DNA of 64,000 nt from Leishmania donovani (GCF_000227135.1 NC_018262.1:243572-307571), one strand, 5' to 3'. Counted from the stretch's first letter, positions 1 to 11,836 are shown. The notes: generated by a model from the sequence alone, not told the origin. Program-made: numbers and translations.

Positions 1-489
1 CCGTCCAGCAGCAGCTCCGCGCCGTCGACATCTTCGACGACGACTACCGTCGAACCTTCTCGGGAGCCAGTTCTGCCGTCGTCCTCGTCATCGTCGTCGT
101 TGGTGGACAACTATTTTTTTGATAAGCTCTATGTGTTGTGCCCGAATGCTGATGAAGCAGGCGTTGATATTATTTCCATGCATAAGAACGACATCTGCTG
201 CAATGAGTGGGACGGCAGTGAGCACAGCACATCCTGTGGTGATGATATCAAGAACTATTCGAATGCTATTGTGACTTGTAGCGGTGCTCTCGGTAGCCGA
301 GGTTACTTCTCATGCTGCACTCGGGTCGGACTGGATGGTGTCGGAAAGTTCCTTGGCACGCGCTGCCAGGATGCTTCTGTGGATGGCGTAAAAGGGCCAT
401 TAGCACGTGCGACATTGTGGAATCTCCGCACGAGCAGCGGCGGTCTCTTGGTGACGCTTGCAACCGCGATTGCGATTGCTGTGATGTAG
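1..489 (+). CDS. C-terminal part of a GPI-anchored, Ser/Thr-stalked surface protein (5' end outside window)
   Basis: The frame is open from base 1 to a TAG at 487-489, giving 162 residues of a protein that begins upstream of the window. It starts with a Ser/Thr/Pro stalk (residues 1-33, mostly Ser with a short Thr run). A compact module with eight cysteines follows (residues 34-145), including two Cys-Cys pairs. The protein ends in a hydrophobic tail, GGLLVTLATAIAIAVM, preceded by a Ser/Gly-rich stretch, with no charged residues after it. This is the layout of a GPI-attachment signal, so the mature protein is probably on the cell surface. Leishmania surface antigens often combine such stalks with Cys-rich modules, but I do not recognise this module and cannot name the family. 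Wobble positions in the Cys-rich part are richer in A/T than in the downstream genes. Confidence 0.7.
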   Translation, partial: PSSSSSAPSTSSTTTTVEPSREPVLPSSSSSSSLVDNYFFDKLYVLCPNADEAGVDIISMHKNDICCNEWDGSEHSTSCGDDIKNYSNAIVTCSGALGSRGYFSCCTRVGLDGVGKFLGTRCQDASVDGVKGPLARATLWNLRTSSGGLLVTLATAIAIAVM

Positions 490-3400
490 ACTTGAGGCAT
501 GCAGGCATTGTATTTTGGTTGTTTGGCAGTTCGCACGGAGGATGCCTGAGCGCACTTGTTCTGTCAACGTAGCTTTCGCATCTGTTTTTTTTTTTATCGG
601 CGCACAGCGAAGGCAGCTTAAGCGGCGTAGTGGCAGTACTCTCTCGTTCGTGCGCTGCTATAAAGTGCTTTTATGCCGACAGTACGGGGTAGCGGGGTCC
701 TCATGACGGTGTCCCAGACTGTTCTCTCGTGCTCCTGTGAATGACGGTCCAGTTGTTCGGAGTTTTTCGCTGTCTCTTTGGTTGCTGATTTGTGGGTCCT
801 TTTTTGCTGTCGTTTTTTTATGTGTTTGGTGCCATGTAGTGCGACCCCGCTACATCAGACCTGCTGGCATCTCAAGAGCCGGGCTCTTTCTTGACGCTCT
901 CTCGCTCGTACGCATGCTCGTTGTGACTGTCGTCTTTCTTGTCATTGACACATTTTCTCTGCTTCTCCTTGTTTACCTGTTTTCTTTCTTCATTCCGCGC
1001 TTCGGGTCTCGGAGGGACTTTGGCAGTGCGCATACGTGAATTATTTGATATTCACTTATGGGTCGGGAGAACGCCCGCGCTTCCCTGTCGATGCCCGCTC
1101 TACAATTCGCCACGGTAATCGCCCCGTCATTTCATCCGAGGTTTCTGCTATTTTTGTTTCACATGGTTTCCTGTATGTTTGGTTTTTGTTCTGCTTGGGC
1201 GTTCGCACATGTCTCAACGGACAGGATTGCGTTGATGGTGATGCTTGCGGCTTGACGGTGCTTATGATGTGTTTCGTCGATCAAGGCGCAGCTCTTGGGT
1301 GCATGCGCCACATTGGATTGCTTCGTTAGACTGAGTAAAGGGTGAAAACGAGTGAGCTCGTTTGGGCGGTGCGCTGAGTGGCGTGGAAGGAGACAAGCGT
1401 GTTTGTTTGCGTGTGCGTGTCTTGCGTTGTGAGCAGAAGTTAGAGCCCCTCTGATATATGCCTTTGTGTTTTGGTTGCCATACTTCTCTCTCCGCTCGTC
1501 ATCCACTCCCCCTCATCTCTATTTCGCTCGAACTCACTGCTCTTGTCATTGCAGCCTCGATTTACTCGGGACATGTACTGCCACCTCAAACCGCTGCCCC
1601 ACCGCAAAAAGTCGCCCAAACGTCGTCAACTTCCTTATCTGGTCGTCGGTGCGTGTGATGTTCGCTTGTTTGTGTGAGTGCTGTTCACTGGCGCATTTTT
1701 CCTGCTGATTTCAAAGTCGTTTTTTTTTGTCCTGCGGGCCTTTTCGTAGCGCCCAGGCCTCGTCTCACGTCTCCTGGTCCGAATTCTATCTTAGACTCCG
1801 TCCCTCGTCTCTCGAAGCACCTCCCGATCGGCTTCTGCTCTTGAAGTCATGCACTTGCGAGCCTGCTGTATGAGGGGGGCTGAAGTGTCGCCTGTGCTCA
1901 TCTCTTCCTGCCGCCCCACCCCACCCCCCGTTTCCTGCCTTCCTCCCACCGCGCGTGCGCTGTACTTCCCCGTGTCGCTAACGGTCGAGCTAGAAGAGCC
2001 TAGAGGAAAGAAAAACAGGTGGAGAGAGAAAGCGGAGGCAGGCGCCGTTTTGGGGGGAGGAGTGGAGAGGGGTAGCGAGTGGTTCGGCTCCAAGTGAAGA
2101 TTCTGTTGCCTGGTAATCGCCTCGTTGCTCTCGTTACGTGTTCTGGACGGACGTTTAAGTTTATCCCTGTTGGCTTGCTGTCAATCACACGCCTGCAGAC
2201 GCACACAACAGAGGCGTAATTGCCTGCTCGCTTTATAAAACGAAAAAAAAACGCTAGCACACGCACGCTTTATTTCAAGCTGTAAAATGAAAACTAGAAA
2301 CAGAAAGAACAGCGTGATCAGCTTCTCTTTTCGAAAAAGGCGTTGTTGTCTTCTTTTTGCTGTGCGACCCTATCGTTTTGTCTGTGTGTGTGTCTCTCCC
2401 TCGCTCGCTCGTTATGTGTATGTTGTGCTTTTCCTCTGTGATTCACACGGAGAGGCACGAGGGAATGCCTCATTAAAGGAGGAGGCGGAGCACAGAAACG
2501 AACTGAAAAGTCGAGGAAAGAAGTCACTCGCTTCTTTCTTTGCCCCTAATTCAGCCCTTCATGCCTTCCCCTCTCTCCCTCCCATACACACACGCACACA
2601 CACACGCATCCCTCTTTCTCCGTGTAGACAATTTCTTCATATTATTGTGTCCGTGAAATGCACGTGTATGTAGAGCATGTTTTTTTTTGTTTTGCTTCGT
2701 TCTGTTGGTTGCTTCTCCGTTGGCGTCTTAATGGTTCTTCGGCATGTTGTACTTGTATGTCTGCTCGTGGCTCTTTTGGTTTGACACGTCGTTTTTTCCG
2801 TGTTGCCCCCTCCCCTAACTTCTTCCCTTTCCTCCTGAGGAAAGGGTACCGCTACTCCGACTCATACCCTTTCGCGCGTTGCGCCATGAAGAGGGCCTGC
2901 GGTACGCCTCCACAGTACTTCGTGCGTAGCTTCAGACGGACAGATGTGAGGCAATGCAGGTGCGCAGATTGCTTGCCCCCTTCCCCTTTCTTTCGTTTCT
3001 GCGTCAGACGACACACACTGCTGCTATAGAGGGGGCGAGAGGGAAAAGGGAAAGAAGACAGTCAACGCACTAGAGTGGTTCCTAAAGGCATATGTCCGTC
3101 GTAAACCCTCGAAAACAACACGCAGCCATCACCACCCACCACCCCTTCATTGAACACACTTGCGCGGGCACTCACTTCCGCACACGATGGCACCTTGCAC
3201 CTTTCATCTTCCTCTTTCATCCCGGTGTCTCTCACTCACCTGAGATGCTTATACGTCTGTCTTTATTGTTTGCCTCATTTTCCTCGTTTATCGCCTTTCA
3301 AGCATGCTCTCGATACTTGTTGTGCGTTAGAAGGAGAGAGGGAGGGATAGCGGCGTGTGGCGTCGTGTGCACACGGGTGCCGTTTACGAGCAAAGCCGAT

Positions 3401-4848
3401 AATCAGAGGCCCCCAAAGGAAACGAGCCACGCCGTTAAAAGGAATTTCGCTGCACGTCTGCCGCCGCGTGCTGCAAGAATGAGAGGAGGAATGAAATGAG
3501 GCTAAAAAGACGCACAAGAAACTTCGACAAGAGAGGAGAGCAAGAGGAGTCAAATGGTTTGCTGTTCTTCGTGCTCGCGTGAACGGCAGTGAAGGACGGG
3601 AAGTGTGACGCTCTGAGAAACTAACGCATAGACGCACAGAGAGCCGAGGAAAACGGCCACGTGTGAGTTTCCTCGCTCATTGTTCTCCCTCTTCGAGGCA
3701 TCACCAGCAGCAGTCGTGTGAAGCATCTTCTACTTGTTGGAGTGCACTGTTCTTCGTCACTTTTAGAATAATAGGCGGCGGTTAGCCGAGGTGCTTCTGG
3801 CTGCTGCGTGCTCTGCTCTCCACCACCACCACCTCCAGCAGGGTCAGATATCTTTTGATATCGCGCGAACGAAGACGCGAAGCTTCAGAGTAGGAGGCAG
3901 TACCTGCTATAGTTATTCTTTACTTTTTCTTTTCGTCGAGGTCTGACCGAATCGGTATGTGCATGGGGATGTGGTGTGCACGCTTATTTCTATCGGTTAC
4001 CAGTTTCCATCCCTCTGTACTGGTGTAGTCCTCTTTTAAAATTTTTTCTGCCTTGACCGGTTTCTGGTCTTCTTTGTTCTTTTTCGTGTCTTTACCAGGT
4101 CTCAGACAGTCGTCCGCCTATCCAAGACCTCTGGCACACAGGCACTGCAGGCACGTATACATTGTACGTCGAGGCGAGAGGGAGAGGGAGGGAAGGAGGG
4201 GGCGGAAGTCCTTTCCTCCCTCCCTCTTCTCACTTCTCTCACTTGTCATTCTGTATTGTTTTCTCTTGTGCTCAAGCGATGATGCTAGCGAGAGCGCGTG
4301 TGTGTGCGTGCGTGCGGTGTGTCCCTCATAACGCTTACCCACCCACTCACGCCTCTTTCATTCCGCCTTATTTCCATTCATCGCGCCCCTTTTTTCACTC
4401 CGCGCCTCCCTCATTCTCTCCCTTGTGCTTCTTCTGTCTCTGTTGCTGTTGTTTTGTTTTGTGTTTTCCCTTTACGAAGCAATCGACTCTGCGTGGTCGT
4501 GTGTGCGCTCTGCTTTACCACCTTGCTTTTCTGCTTCCTTTTCTGTTTGCGTGCGCTTGTGTCATCTTTTCATCCTCTTTTTGGGCTTGTCTCCCCCTCC
4601 CCCTTTTAGATTCTGTATATGTGTATATGTAAGTATATGTGTGAGTGTGTGGTTTTTTTTTCACATAACGTTTTAAAGGATAACGAGTGCCAAGGAGGTG
4701 TGCGATGTGCTGTCCTGCTTGCATGTCTCTCTCTCTCTGATTCTTTTTCGTTTTTGGTTGTTTCCTACGTTTCTTTGCGCCTCCACCACCACCACCACCC
4801 TCTCCCCCCCCCTCCCATCAAAAGAAGAGCTCGTAGGCCACCCCGCGG

Positions 4849-4867
4849 CACACACACACACACACAC
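4849..4867. repeat. CA dinucleotide repeat
   Basis: A run of alternating C and A of 19 bases in the long spacer, close to C-runs and CAC triplet runs. It is a simple-sequence microsatellite. Confidence 0.9.
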
Positions 4868-6928
4868 GTCCCACACTCACTCTGCCTCTGCCGGAAGTGT
4901 GCACACTGAAAAGAGCATCACTAGAGAAAATGGAAGAATTTGCTCTCACTATACGTTGGATGCTCTTGTGGGTTTCACTGCTGCTTGCTCCCGAGGCCAG
5001 AAAGAAAAAAAATAAGTAAATCAGTAGAAGGAGCCCAAGGCAACGGTCAAACCTCGTGAGTGCCTTTTCTTTCGGTCGTCCTCTGCACACACACCCGCGA
5101 TGTGCAAGTCGGACGAGAAGAGTGAACGAAAGCGCCAAAAGTGTGAGAAGAGGACAACTACAGTTGCGGTGCGAAGAAGAGATGATGGGCGCTGTCCCCC
5201 GCCGCCCCTGCGTGCGGCGCTTTTTCTTGTTCTTCCCTCGTTGTCACTCCCAAGTCATCCCTCTTTCTCTTCTCCCGGACAAACATGCATGTGTGCATGT
5301 GAGTGTATTTGTGGGCGTGTGGGCGTGTGTGTATCCGCGAAGGGCTCCATCCTGCTGTCAGTGTGGCAGCAGAGGTGCCTCGTCTGAGTGATGCACGCGG
5401 ACTTCCTCTTTATATGCTTTGTTTTTCCGCGGTGAGTTGTGTCCCCCTCCCCTTCCCCCCTCCCCACAGACGCAGACACACACTCACATTCCCTCTATGT
5501 TTGGTTTCTCTTCCTCCTTTGTGCGTGTGTTCCTTCTGTTTTGTATTGCTTGAGTTCATGGCGCCTTCCCTGGTCTGTGTGTTTCTGTCTTTGCGCTCCG
5601 TTTTTCGTCCCACTCCTCCTATCGAGCCGTTCACCAGACCCAGGCATCTGCAAAACAACAAAAAAGGAGAAACAAATAAAATCAATAGCTAATAAGAACA
5701 AGCCATCGCTGCTGCTTTATGTGCATGCGCGTGTGCGTGTGCGTTTGCCAGTATGACTTTGTTGTGTGCGTGTTCGGTTCTTCATTTCGTAGTGTCTTGT
5801 TGTTGTTCGTTTCCAGACTCTCTCGCTCGCTTTCTCTTTCTCCAGTATTTGGTCATCGCGGGTGCGGAAACAGCCTGTGGGATGCGATCAACAAGCCACT
5901 GCCGCAGTCGCATTTATGCTCCTCTTCCCACTACGACGCTGTTGACTACCACCCCCATCACCACCACCACCACCCTCTCCCCTCTCCCCACTCCCCACGC
6001 AGCACACGAGCGCAATAGCACTCGGCGGCGGGAGGAGAGGCGAAGTGGTGGTAAAGGCAAAAGGTTTAAAAATATATATGAAAACGGATGTGGTGCAGTG
6101 AGGAGATCATACCCAGGGAGCGAAAGTGCAGAGGTTAGAAAAGCAGATCACGGTGGACTAGAGAGGAGTGAGAAGCAGGTAAGCAAAGAAAACAAGAAAA
6201 GCGTGTGCGGCCAAATCACAGGACAGCGGGTGGCAGAGGAATGAACGGGAGAGAACGTTCAAGGCTGGACAATGTAAGAAGGATGAACGACGAGGAAGGT
6301 CAGGGTACATACGCGAAAGTCATGCGCAGGGAGGGAACTTACAATATACATGAACAAGCACGCACACATTCTGCTCGGTTGCCTTCACCTGGTGTACTCT
6401 TTCCAGGTCTTCCACCTCTACTCCATCGCCCCCTCCTCTCCCTCCCTCCTCCAACCCTTCCCTTGTCTGCTTGCCTCAGATGCAGCTCACCTGATCGTGT
6501 TCCCGTTGTTCTTTTGCTTCCGAATTCGTGATTCTCATTTTTGGCTTTGTGCTACTTTCTGGTTTGCGTGCATAGTGGTCAGGAACCCTCATTTCTCCAG
6601 CTCTTCACCGCCTCCCCTCTTTCTCACACGAACGTTTTCTGCCTCGCGCACGCGCCTCCACGCCTTCCACGCCCCCTACCCCAACAAGGAACGGGACGGG
6701 GCGTTCATGTGTAGGTGTGTGGACTTGTGTGCAGGCTCTCGTTTTCTTGACTCGCTCTATTCCTTTGTCAACTCGCTTTCGACTGTTTTGCTTTTCATTC
6801 GTCCACCCACCCAACATCCCTCCATCCCCATCCCCATCCCCTTTTTTTTTAGTTTTATTTTGGTCTGGCCCTTTTTCTTTTTTTTTGCTCTTGTTGTTTG
6901 ACCTTTATTTGTGTCGGCGTGTGAGTGA

Positions 6929-6944
6929 GTGTGTGTGTGTGTGT
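6929..6944. repeat. GT dinucleotide repeat
   Basis: Sixteen bases of perfect GT alternation within a GTGAGT-like context in the long spacer. Confidence 0.85.
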
Positions 6945-7520
6945 CGCTCCTCCAGTTGAAGGCGAAGAGGGGTACCGTTGACGTGACTCTCCCAGTACAT
7001 ACAAGCGAAAGCATGACGACGAGTGGCCACGTGTCGCGCCGAATGAAAAATACAAAAAAGAAACTCACATACGCGCATTCGTTGATGAGTTCGATGTTCT
7101 CTTGTCTCTCTTTGGTTCTCCTGCGGACGTACATGAAGATAGAGAGAGAGGCAGGGGCGGTGGGGGCAGGAGAACGCGTCTCTGTGTGTGTGTGTCTGCG
7201 GTGGCGCCGCAGGGATGTGCCGCATGCACCCCCCCCCCTCCCCTCTCCTCTCCTCGCGCGCTCTTTCTCTCGGCATGCCGCTGCCTGCGCCGCCCACGTG
7301 CAGTCTGGCCTGCGCATGTGTCCACGCACAAAGACGCCCATCTCAACGCATCTCTGTTCTGTTTCTCATCCTTTCGCGCACCTGCACACTACATAGGTGC
7401 AGGTTTCTTTGTTTTTCTTAATTTCTCTGTCGAGAAAGATCACCATCGCCTCCTCTTCCCTATCCTCGAATACATACGCATACACACATACGCCACATAG
7501 AGGTGTGCGTCTACGTGTAC

Positions 7521-7649
7521 ATGCATGCCTCCAAGCACGCACACACACGCTCGAGCGGCCCCCGTACCGAAGCCAAACTGTCGCCACATTTGCTCGTCAT
7601 CTCCTTCGTTACCTGCGAAACACCGTCACTTCGTGGCGCACAAGTGTGA
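7521..7649 (+). other. Possible upstream ORF overlapping the long form of the lipid kinase frame
   Basis: An ATG at 7521 opens a 42-codon frame ending in TGA at 7647-7649, 19 bases before the chosen kinase ATG. It lies four bases from the in-frame ATG at 7525. If the messenger starts at an acceptor near 7434 or 7500, this would be the first ATG. If splicing uses the AG at 7643-7644, the frame would not be in the messenger. Confidence 0.3.
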
Positions 7650-7668
7650 CCGCGCACCGGTTCACCGG

Positions 7669-10600
7669 ATGGAGTCACGCGATGCGCCTGCCAAGGCCTC
7701 AGTGGACGGCGGCACCGATGGAGCCGTTCCCCACGATTGCGAGGACACAGTACCTCCTCCGGCAACACCCTCTGCACGCACCAACGAGACAGAGAAAGAT
7801 CTGCAGCTGCGTCGACTGAGGCGCGAAAATCATCTCCTGCGGCTGCAACTTCTCAAGCTGCGCGAGCAGCAGCATCAGTTACTGGCTAACACCAGTGCAG
7901 CGGCAGTTTGTCCTGTCTCTGATAGTGCTTTAGCCGTATCAGACGTTGCAGAAGCGGCGCCGCAGCAGGCGCGTTCCGACATAATAGACGAAGAAGCCAC
8001 AGCCCTACGCACCCGCATGCTGCAACGGATAAGGGAAAGGCAGCAGCGCACCACAGTGGCGCGGTCGCTACTGCGCGACGCCGAGCAGCTGTACAGCGAG
8101 CTCCCTCAGCAGGAGCAACTTGAGGCAGAGCGGGGTAACTCAAGCGGCACGGCCACGCCGGTCTCGCCCGCGTCTCCACCTGTAAAGGCGGCGCCGGCGC
8201 AGTCGATGCAGACGGCAGCAGCGCCATCATCACCGGCCCCACCGCCGCTGGCACCGGCGGCAAAGCTCGACATCATCGAGGACGGCTGCGATCAAATAGA
8301 TCAGCGGCATGCCCTGCTGGCCAGCCCTTCCTCAGCGACGGCTTCGCGAGCGCCGGCTGACAAGTCCGCCTCCTCCGGCGCGCACGCTGCTGAAGACTTG
8401 TCGGCTGAGGCGATGCTGCAGCGCTTTCAGGACCGCAAATCGCAGCGCCGGCTGCGGCTGGAGCAGATGTTGGGCCCCATTTACGATGCGGCAGGCAGCG
8501 GTGCCGCTGGGCCGAGCCGTGAAAATGACAGCACAGAAACAGCGCCTCTCGGTGCCGTGCCGCGGGGCGCAGGTGCCGGACAAGGTGGAGAAGGGGCGCA
8601 GCCCCCTCTCAACCGCAGCGTGGCAGCGTGGGATGGCAGGGGGAAGAGGATCGACAGTGGCACAAGACGCGGCAGGGAAAATGGCCACAAGAACGCTGCG
8701 GCAACCGCTACATCCGCTTACAGTGGGCCTACGAGGAACCCGAATCAAATTGGCCGTGCCGTGAGCGACGCTGTGAAGAATAACAGCTGGTACCTCTGCA
8801 AGGTGCTGGAGGCGGCGCTGCTTGACACAATTCAAGCGCGACCGGCAAACGACGCAGCCGCGCCGGCGTTGTCGTCCTCGCCGGAGAAGCACCTTCCACA
8901 CGGCTCGCATTCGAGAGCGACGTCTTTTGCGGAGATGCCATCGTCCTCCTCCTCGTCCGCCTCAGCCTCTTCCCTGCTGGGTCCTCATTCCGACGGGTGT
9001 GCTGCCGGCGGCACCTCTGGCTCCACCTCCGGCTCCACGACGCTGGCGACCGGAACCGCCTCTGTACTCCCGCAGCCAGAGTCGATGGCGGCCGCTCCAA
9101 CCTCCGTAAAGGTCCCCCAACTGCTCTACCCCAAGGGCGTGAGTGACACGGCGCTGAAGCGAGCCATTGAGGAGTCGCTGCTCCTGCCCTTTCGCTGCGT
9201 GCAAGACGCCCCACGGCGCTTGACGTCGTCGCAGGCGGCGGAGGAGAGTTTGCCGGCGTTCGAGGCAGAGAACCGTGACGCAGAGCTGCGCCGCTGCTTC
9301 GCGGAGGGCGCCGGCAAGGATGCGTTGCTCAGCAGCGGTGCGCGTCGCGACGACGACCTAGGAAGCACCGCAGCCGGAAACGACGACGAAGAGGCTCCAG
9401 AGAGGGAGAGCGACATGCTCGGCGCCCACGACGACAACCTCGACCCGTTTGCCCGTCTACTGCTCGCTCGTCTCTCCACCGATCTACCTTCGAAGACCAC
9501 CAAGTCAGACTGGACAGGCAAGCACCTGTCGCGCTACGGCAGCGGCAAGGATGGGGCCAAGCAGTCGTCATTAGCGTCCCGCAACGCGTCTGCTGCATCC
9601 AGCCCCACAAACTCCAAAGCCGGCGTCGCCTTCGTGGCAGCGGCCAGCGGTGACCGCCGCGTGCACGTCCCCAAGAAGCACTTCAGTCGCCTTGACGAGG
9701 TGCAGGTCGAGATGCACGCGCCGGTTATCTTCAACCAAATTCGCGACTTTCTGCGCATGGACGTTGAACGCTTCCGCCGCTCCTTTGCACCAACCTCGTC
9801 GGCGTCGCAGTCCGATGCGGACAGCGGTGAAGGGGCAGACCGTCGGCGCTGGCGCGCAGCACAGACGCAGCAGCGTCTCCGTGTCGGCTCCTCAGCTGGT
9901 GCGGACGAGACAACTGCGTGGCGCATCACTGTGTCGCCTGGCAAGAGCGGGACAACCTTGCTGTACTTCAGCGACTTTGTAATGAAGACGGTTCGGCCCA
10001 GAGAGATGGAGTTTCTTCTACGGAAGTTCCTGCCGGCGTATGTGCGTTATTGCGAGCGCAACCCGCATACGCTGCTGCCGCGCTTCTACGCGCTGGCGAC
10101 GCTGCGGTGGTGGAAGGCGGGAGTGGTGCAGCACTTTGTCCTTATGCAGAATGTCTTTGCGACGCCGTACTACATTCACCGCATCTACGATGTGAAGGGC
10201 AGCACAGTGAACCGGACGGCGCTCCAGCCGGGCAAACCGCCGCCGCGGACGGCCTTCGGCGCCCTCCTGCTCAAGGATAACGATCTACCTCCGCAGCTCA
10301 TCATCTGCGGCACGTATCAGCGCGCCATCGTGCTTGCCCAGCTACGCTCCGACGTTGGCTTCTTGCGCCAGCTCAACGTGGTGGACTACAGCTGCATGAT
10401 CGGTGTCCGTAGTCGCCTCTTCTCAAGCGAAGAGGGTCCCTCCAAGACGCTCCTGCTCCTGCGCCGGCAGCACCACGACGGCCACGTGAGCACCCTCGGC
10501 AGCAGCGCTGTCGCGACACAGGGGCAAATCGGACAAACCTGCAGTGAGGTCATGTACGCGACTGACAAAACGGCTGCCGCGGACGGGGCGGGCATTAGCG

Positions 10601-10920
10601 TGGGGGCAATGGAGCCGACGCTGCCGCCTTTCTCCGTTGATGCGCAACGAAGCGACTGTGACGATGATGTCTACGTCTGCATCCACGGATGTGACGGTGG
10701 ATTGCTGTCGTTACCGATCCACACTTCCGGTGACGACACGACCGCGCGTGAGGAGGTGTATTACCTTGGCATCATCGATGTGCTGCAGACATACAACTCG
10801 GTCAAGAAGTTGGAGAGCTTTGCGAAGGGCTTCGTCAACGATCGGCGTGCCATCAGCGTGATTGCGCCGGATAAGTATGCAGAGAGGCTGTACAAGGTTC
10901 TGGAACGCATCACAGTGTAG
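7669..10920 (+). CDS. Phosphatidylinositol phosphate kinase (PIPK family)
   Basis: Phosphorylates phosphatidylinositol phosphates, most likely at membranes. The kinase core fills the C-terminal third of 1083 residues. An ATP-site lysine lies in FVMKTV (K773). The catalytic motif YDVKGS (D841) matches the family D-L-K-G-S with Val for Leu. VDYSCMIGV (D906) matches the MDYSLL motif, and IIDVLQTY (D1037) carries the metal-binding Asp. It is followed by VKKLE and a terminal YAERLYKVL segment, as in PIP4K/PIP5K enzymes. Residues 1 to about 660 are low-complexity and Ala/Ser-rich with a charged coiled-coil near the N-terminus. A disordered insert of about 130 residues separates the VDYS and IID motifs. 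I chose ATG 7669 because the 48 codons above it, from ATG 7525, include CA-repeat-encoded Thr-His and look like UTR; 7525 remains possible. I cannot tell PIP4K from PIP5K. Confidence 0.85.
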   Translation: MESRDAPAKASVDGGTDGAVPHDCEDTVPPPATPSARTNETEKDLQLRRLRRENHLLRLQLLKLREQQHQLLANTSAAAVCPVSDSALAVSDVAEAAPQQARSDIIDEEATALRTRMLQRIRERQQRTTVARSLLRDAEQLYSELPQQEQLEAERGNSSGTATPVSPASPPVKAAPAQSMQTAAAPSSPAPPPLAPAAKLDIIEDGCDQIDQRHALLASPSSATASRAPADKSASSGAHAAEDLSAEAMLQRFQDRKSQRRLRLEQMLGPIYDAAGSGAAGPSRENDSTETAPLGAVPRGAGAGQGGEGAQPPLNRSVAAWDGRGKRIDSGTRRGRENGHKNAAATATSAYSGPTRNPNQIGRAVSDAVKNNSWYLCKVLEAALLDTIQARPANDAAAPALSSSPEKHLPHGSHSRATSFAEMPSSSSSSASASSLLGPHSDGCAAGGTSGSTSGSTTLATGTASVLPQPESMAAAPTSVKVPQLLYPKGVSDTALKRAIEESLLLPFRCVQDAPRRLTSSQAAEESLPAFEAENRDAELRRCFAEGAGKDALLSSGARRDDDLGSTAAGNDDEEAPERESDMLGAHDDNLDPFARLLLARLSTDLPSKTTKSDWTGKHLSRYGSGKDGAKQSSLASRNASAASSPTNSKAGVAFVAAASGDRRVHVPKKHFSRLDEVQVEMHAPVIFNQIRDFLRMDVERFRRSFAPTSSASQSDADSGEGADRRRWRAAQTQQRLRVGSSAGADETTAWRITVSPGKSGTTLLYFSDFVMKTVRPREMEFLLRKFLPAYVRYCERNPHTLLPRFYALATLRWWKAGVVQHFVLMQNVFATPYYIHRIYDVKGSTVNRTALQPGKPPPRTAFGALLLKDNDLPPQLIICGTYQRAIVLAQLRSDVGFLRQLNVVDYSCMIGVRSRLFSSEEGPSKTLLLLRRQHHDGHVSTLGSSAVATQGQIGQTCSEVMYATDKTAAADGAGISVGAMEPTLPPFSVDAQRSDCDDDVYVCIHGCDGGLLSLPIHTSGDDTTAREEVYYLGIIDVLQTYNSVKKLESFAKGFVNDRRAISVIAPDKYAERLYKVLERITV

Positions 10921-11525
10921 TCACCTTCCCTCCCTCCCCTTCCCCCTTCCCTCACACTTATGTATCGCGGATGAATGCAGGATGGCGCAGGTCTTTTGCG
11001 TGTTTGCTTCCTCTTCGTGAATTTGTTGGTTTATCTTCCACAACCACCATCTCTCTCTCCGCCCTCCTAACCGTTTCGGTGTACGTGAGGTGCAGCGCCG
11101 CCTCTGCTTCTCTTGACGCGGTGACCCTCACTCCTCTCCACCGCGCGCCACCGCTGCGGTGGCGCGCGCAGCCTTCCTGCCTCTGTCTCCTGTGCCCCCG
11201 CCCTCTCCCATATTCTCTTCGGCCTGCTGCATTTTTGTTGCCTTCTCGTCTCTCTCTCACAGATGACTCAAGCGGCCATCGCAGCACGCGTGTACGCATG
11301 CTTGTGGGCGCGCGCACCCGTTCTTCTTTCACGCTTCGACAGACTTCCTTTTATTGCATGCTCGTTCGATGGGGGGCCACCGCTGTGCGCCGCGGCATTT
11401 GTCCCTGTGCTCATGCTCTCGTCTGTGTCCTGCGCTTGTGTTTGTGAGCTTCCTCTATCCTTTTCCCGTCTCGCGTATCCTGGCTTGCGAAGTCTATCAA
11501 TACTCTCGCCGGTCTCTCCCATACG

Positions 11526-11549
11526 CACACACACACACACACACACACA
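11526..11549. repeat. CA dinucleotide repeat (12 units)
   Basis: A perfect CA alternation of 24 bases about 390 bases upstream of the WD-repeat gene start. Confidence 0.92.
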
Positions 11550-11836
11550 TCATCGCGACTCTCTTGCATATGCAACAGGGGACCTCACCGAACAGTCGTA
11601 TTGCGTGCACCCACATTCCGTGTCTCGCCTTCTGTGTTCGTCGTCGTCGCGGTGGAGGAGGAGGGGAGGTGCGTGCGGGAGGATACTCCCTCCCTCCCCC
11701 CCATCCCCTTCCCTACCCTCTTGTTGCGGCGACTTCGAGTCTAGTTGCACCCGCTTCGCTTGTCTTTGACAGCCACGTCCCCCTCCCCCTCCTCCTCTCC
11801 CGCACCTCTTCCTTTTGGCTTTCCGCGCACACGTGA

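Larger units (their letters stand above)
490..7668. other. 7.2 kb spacer: 3' UTR of the surface-protein gene and 5' region of the lipid kinase gene
   Basis: I see no convincing gene here. Open frames on either strand encode only low-complexity Ser/Pro/Phe/Leu or Thr-His/Val-Cys strings from CT-rich and CA/GT-rich DNA. The + strand is markedly pyrimidine-rich, with many T-runs followed by AG. There are CA/GT repeats near 4849-4867 and 6929-6944 and CCA-type triplet runs near 3825, 4785 and 5960. A pyrimidine tract ending in AG at 7433-7434, and another AG at 7499-7500, are possible splice acceptors for the next gene. Confidence 0.7.

Noticed and set aside
737..1039. 100-residue hydrophobic frame in the long spacer
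   Set aside because: Phe/Leu/Val-rich translation of T/C-rich UTR with a poor coding signature. It looks membrane-like only because of pyrimidine richness.
5753..6244. 163-residue frame in the long spacer
   Set aside because: Thr/His runs come from CAC repeats and the rest is low complexity. No coding bias.
6350..6901. 183-residue frame in the long spacer
   Set aside because: Ser/Pro/Phe low-complexity product of CT tracts, no domain, and T-runs typical of UTR.
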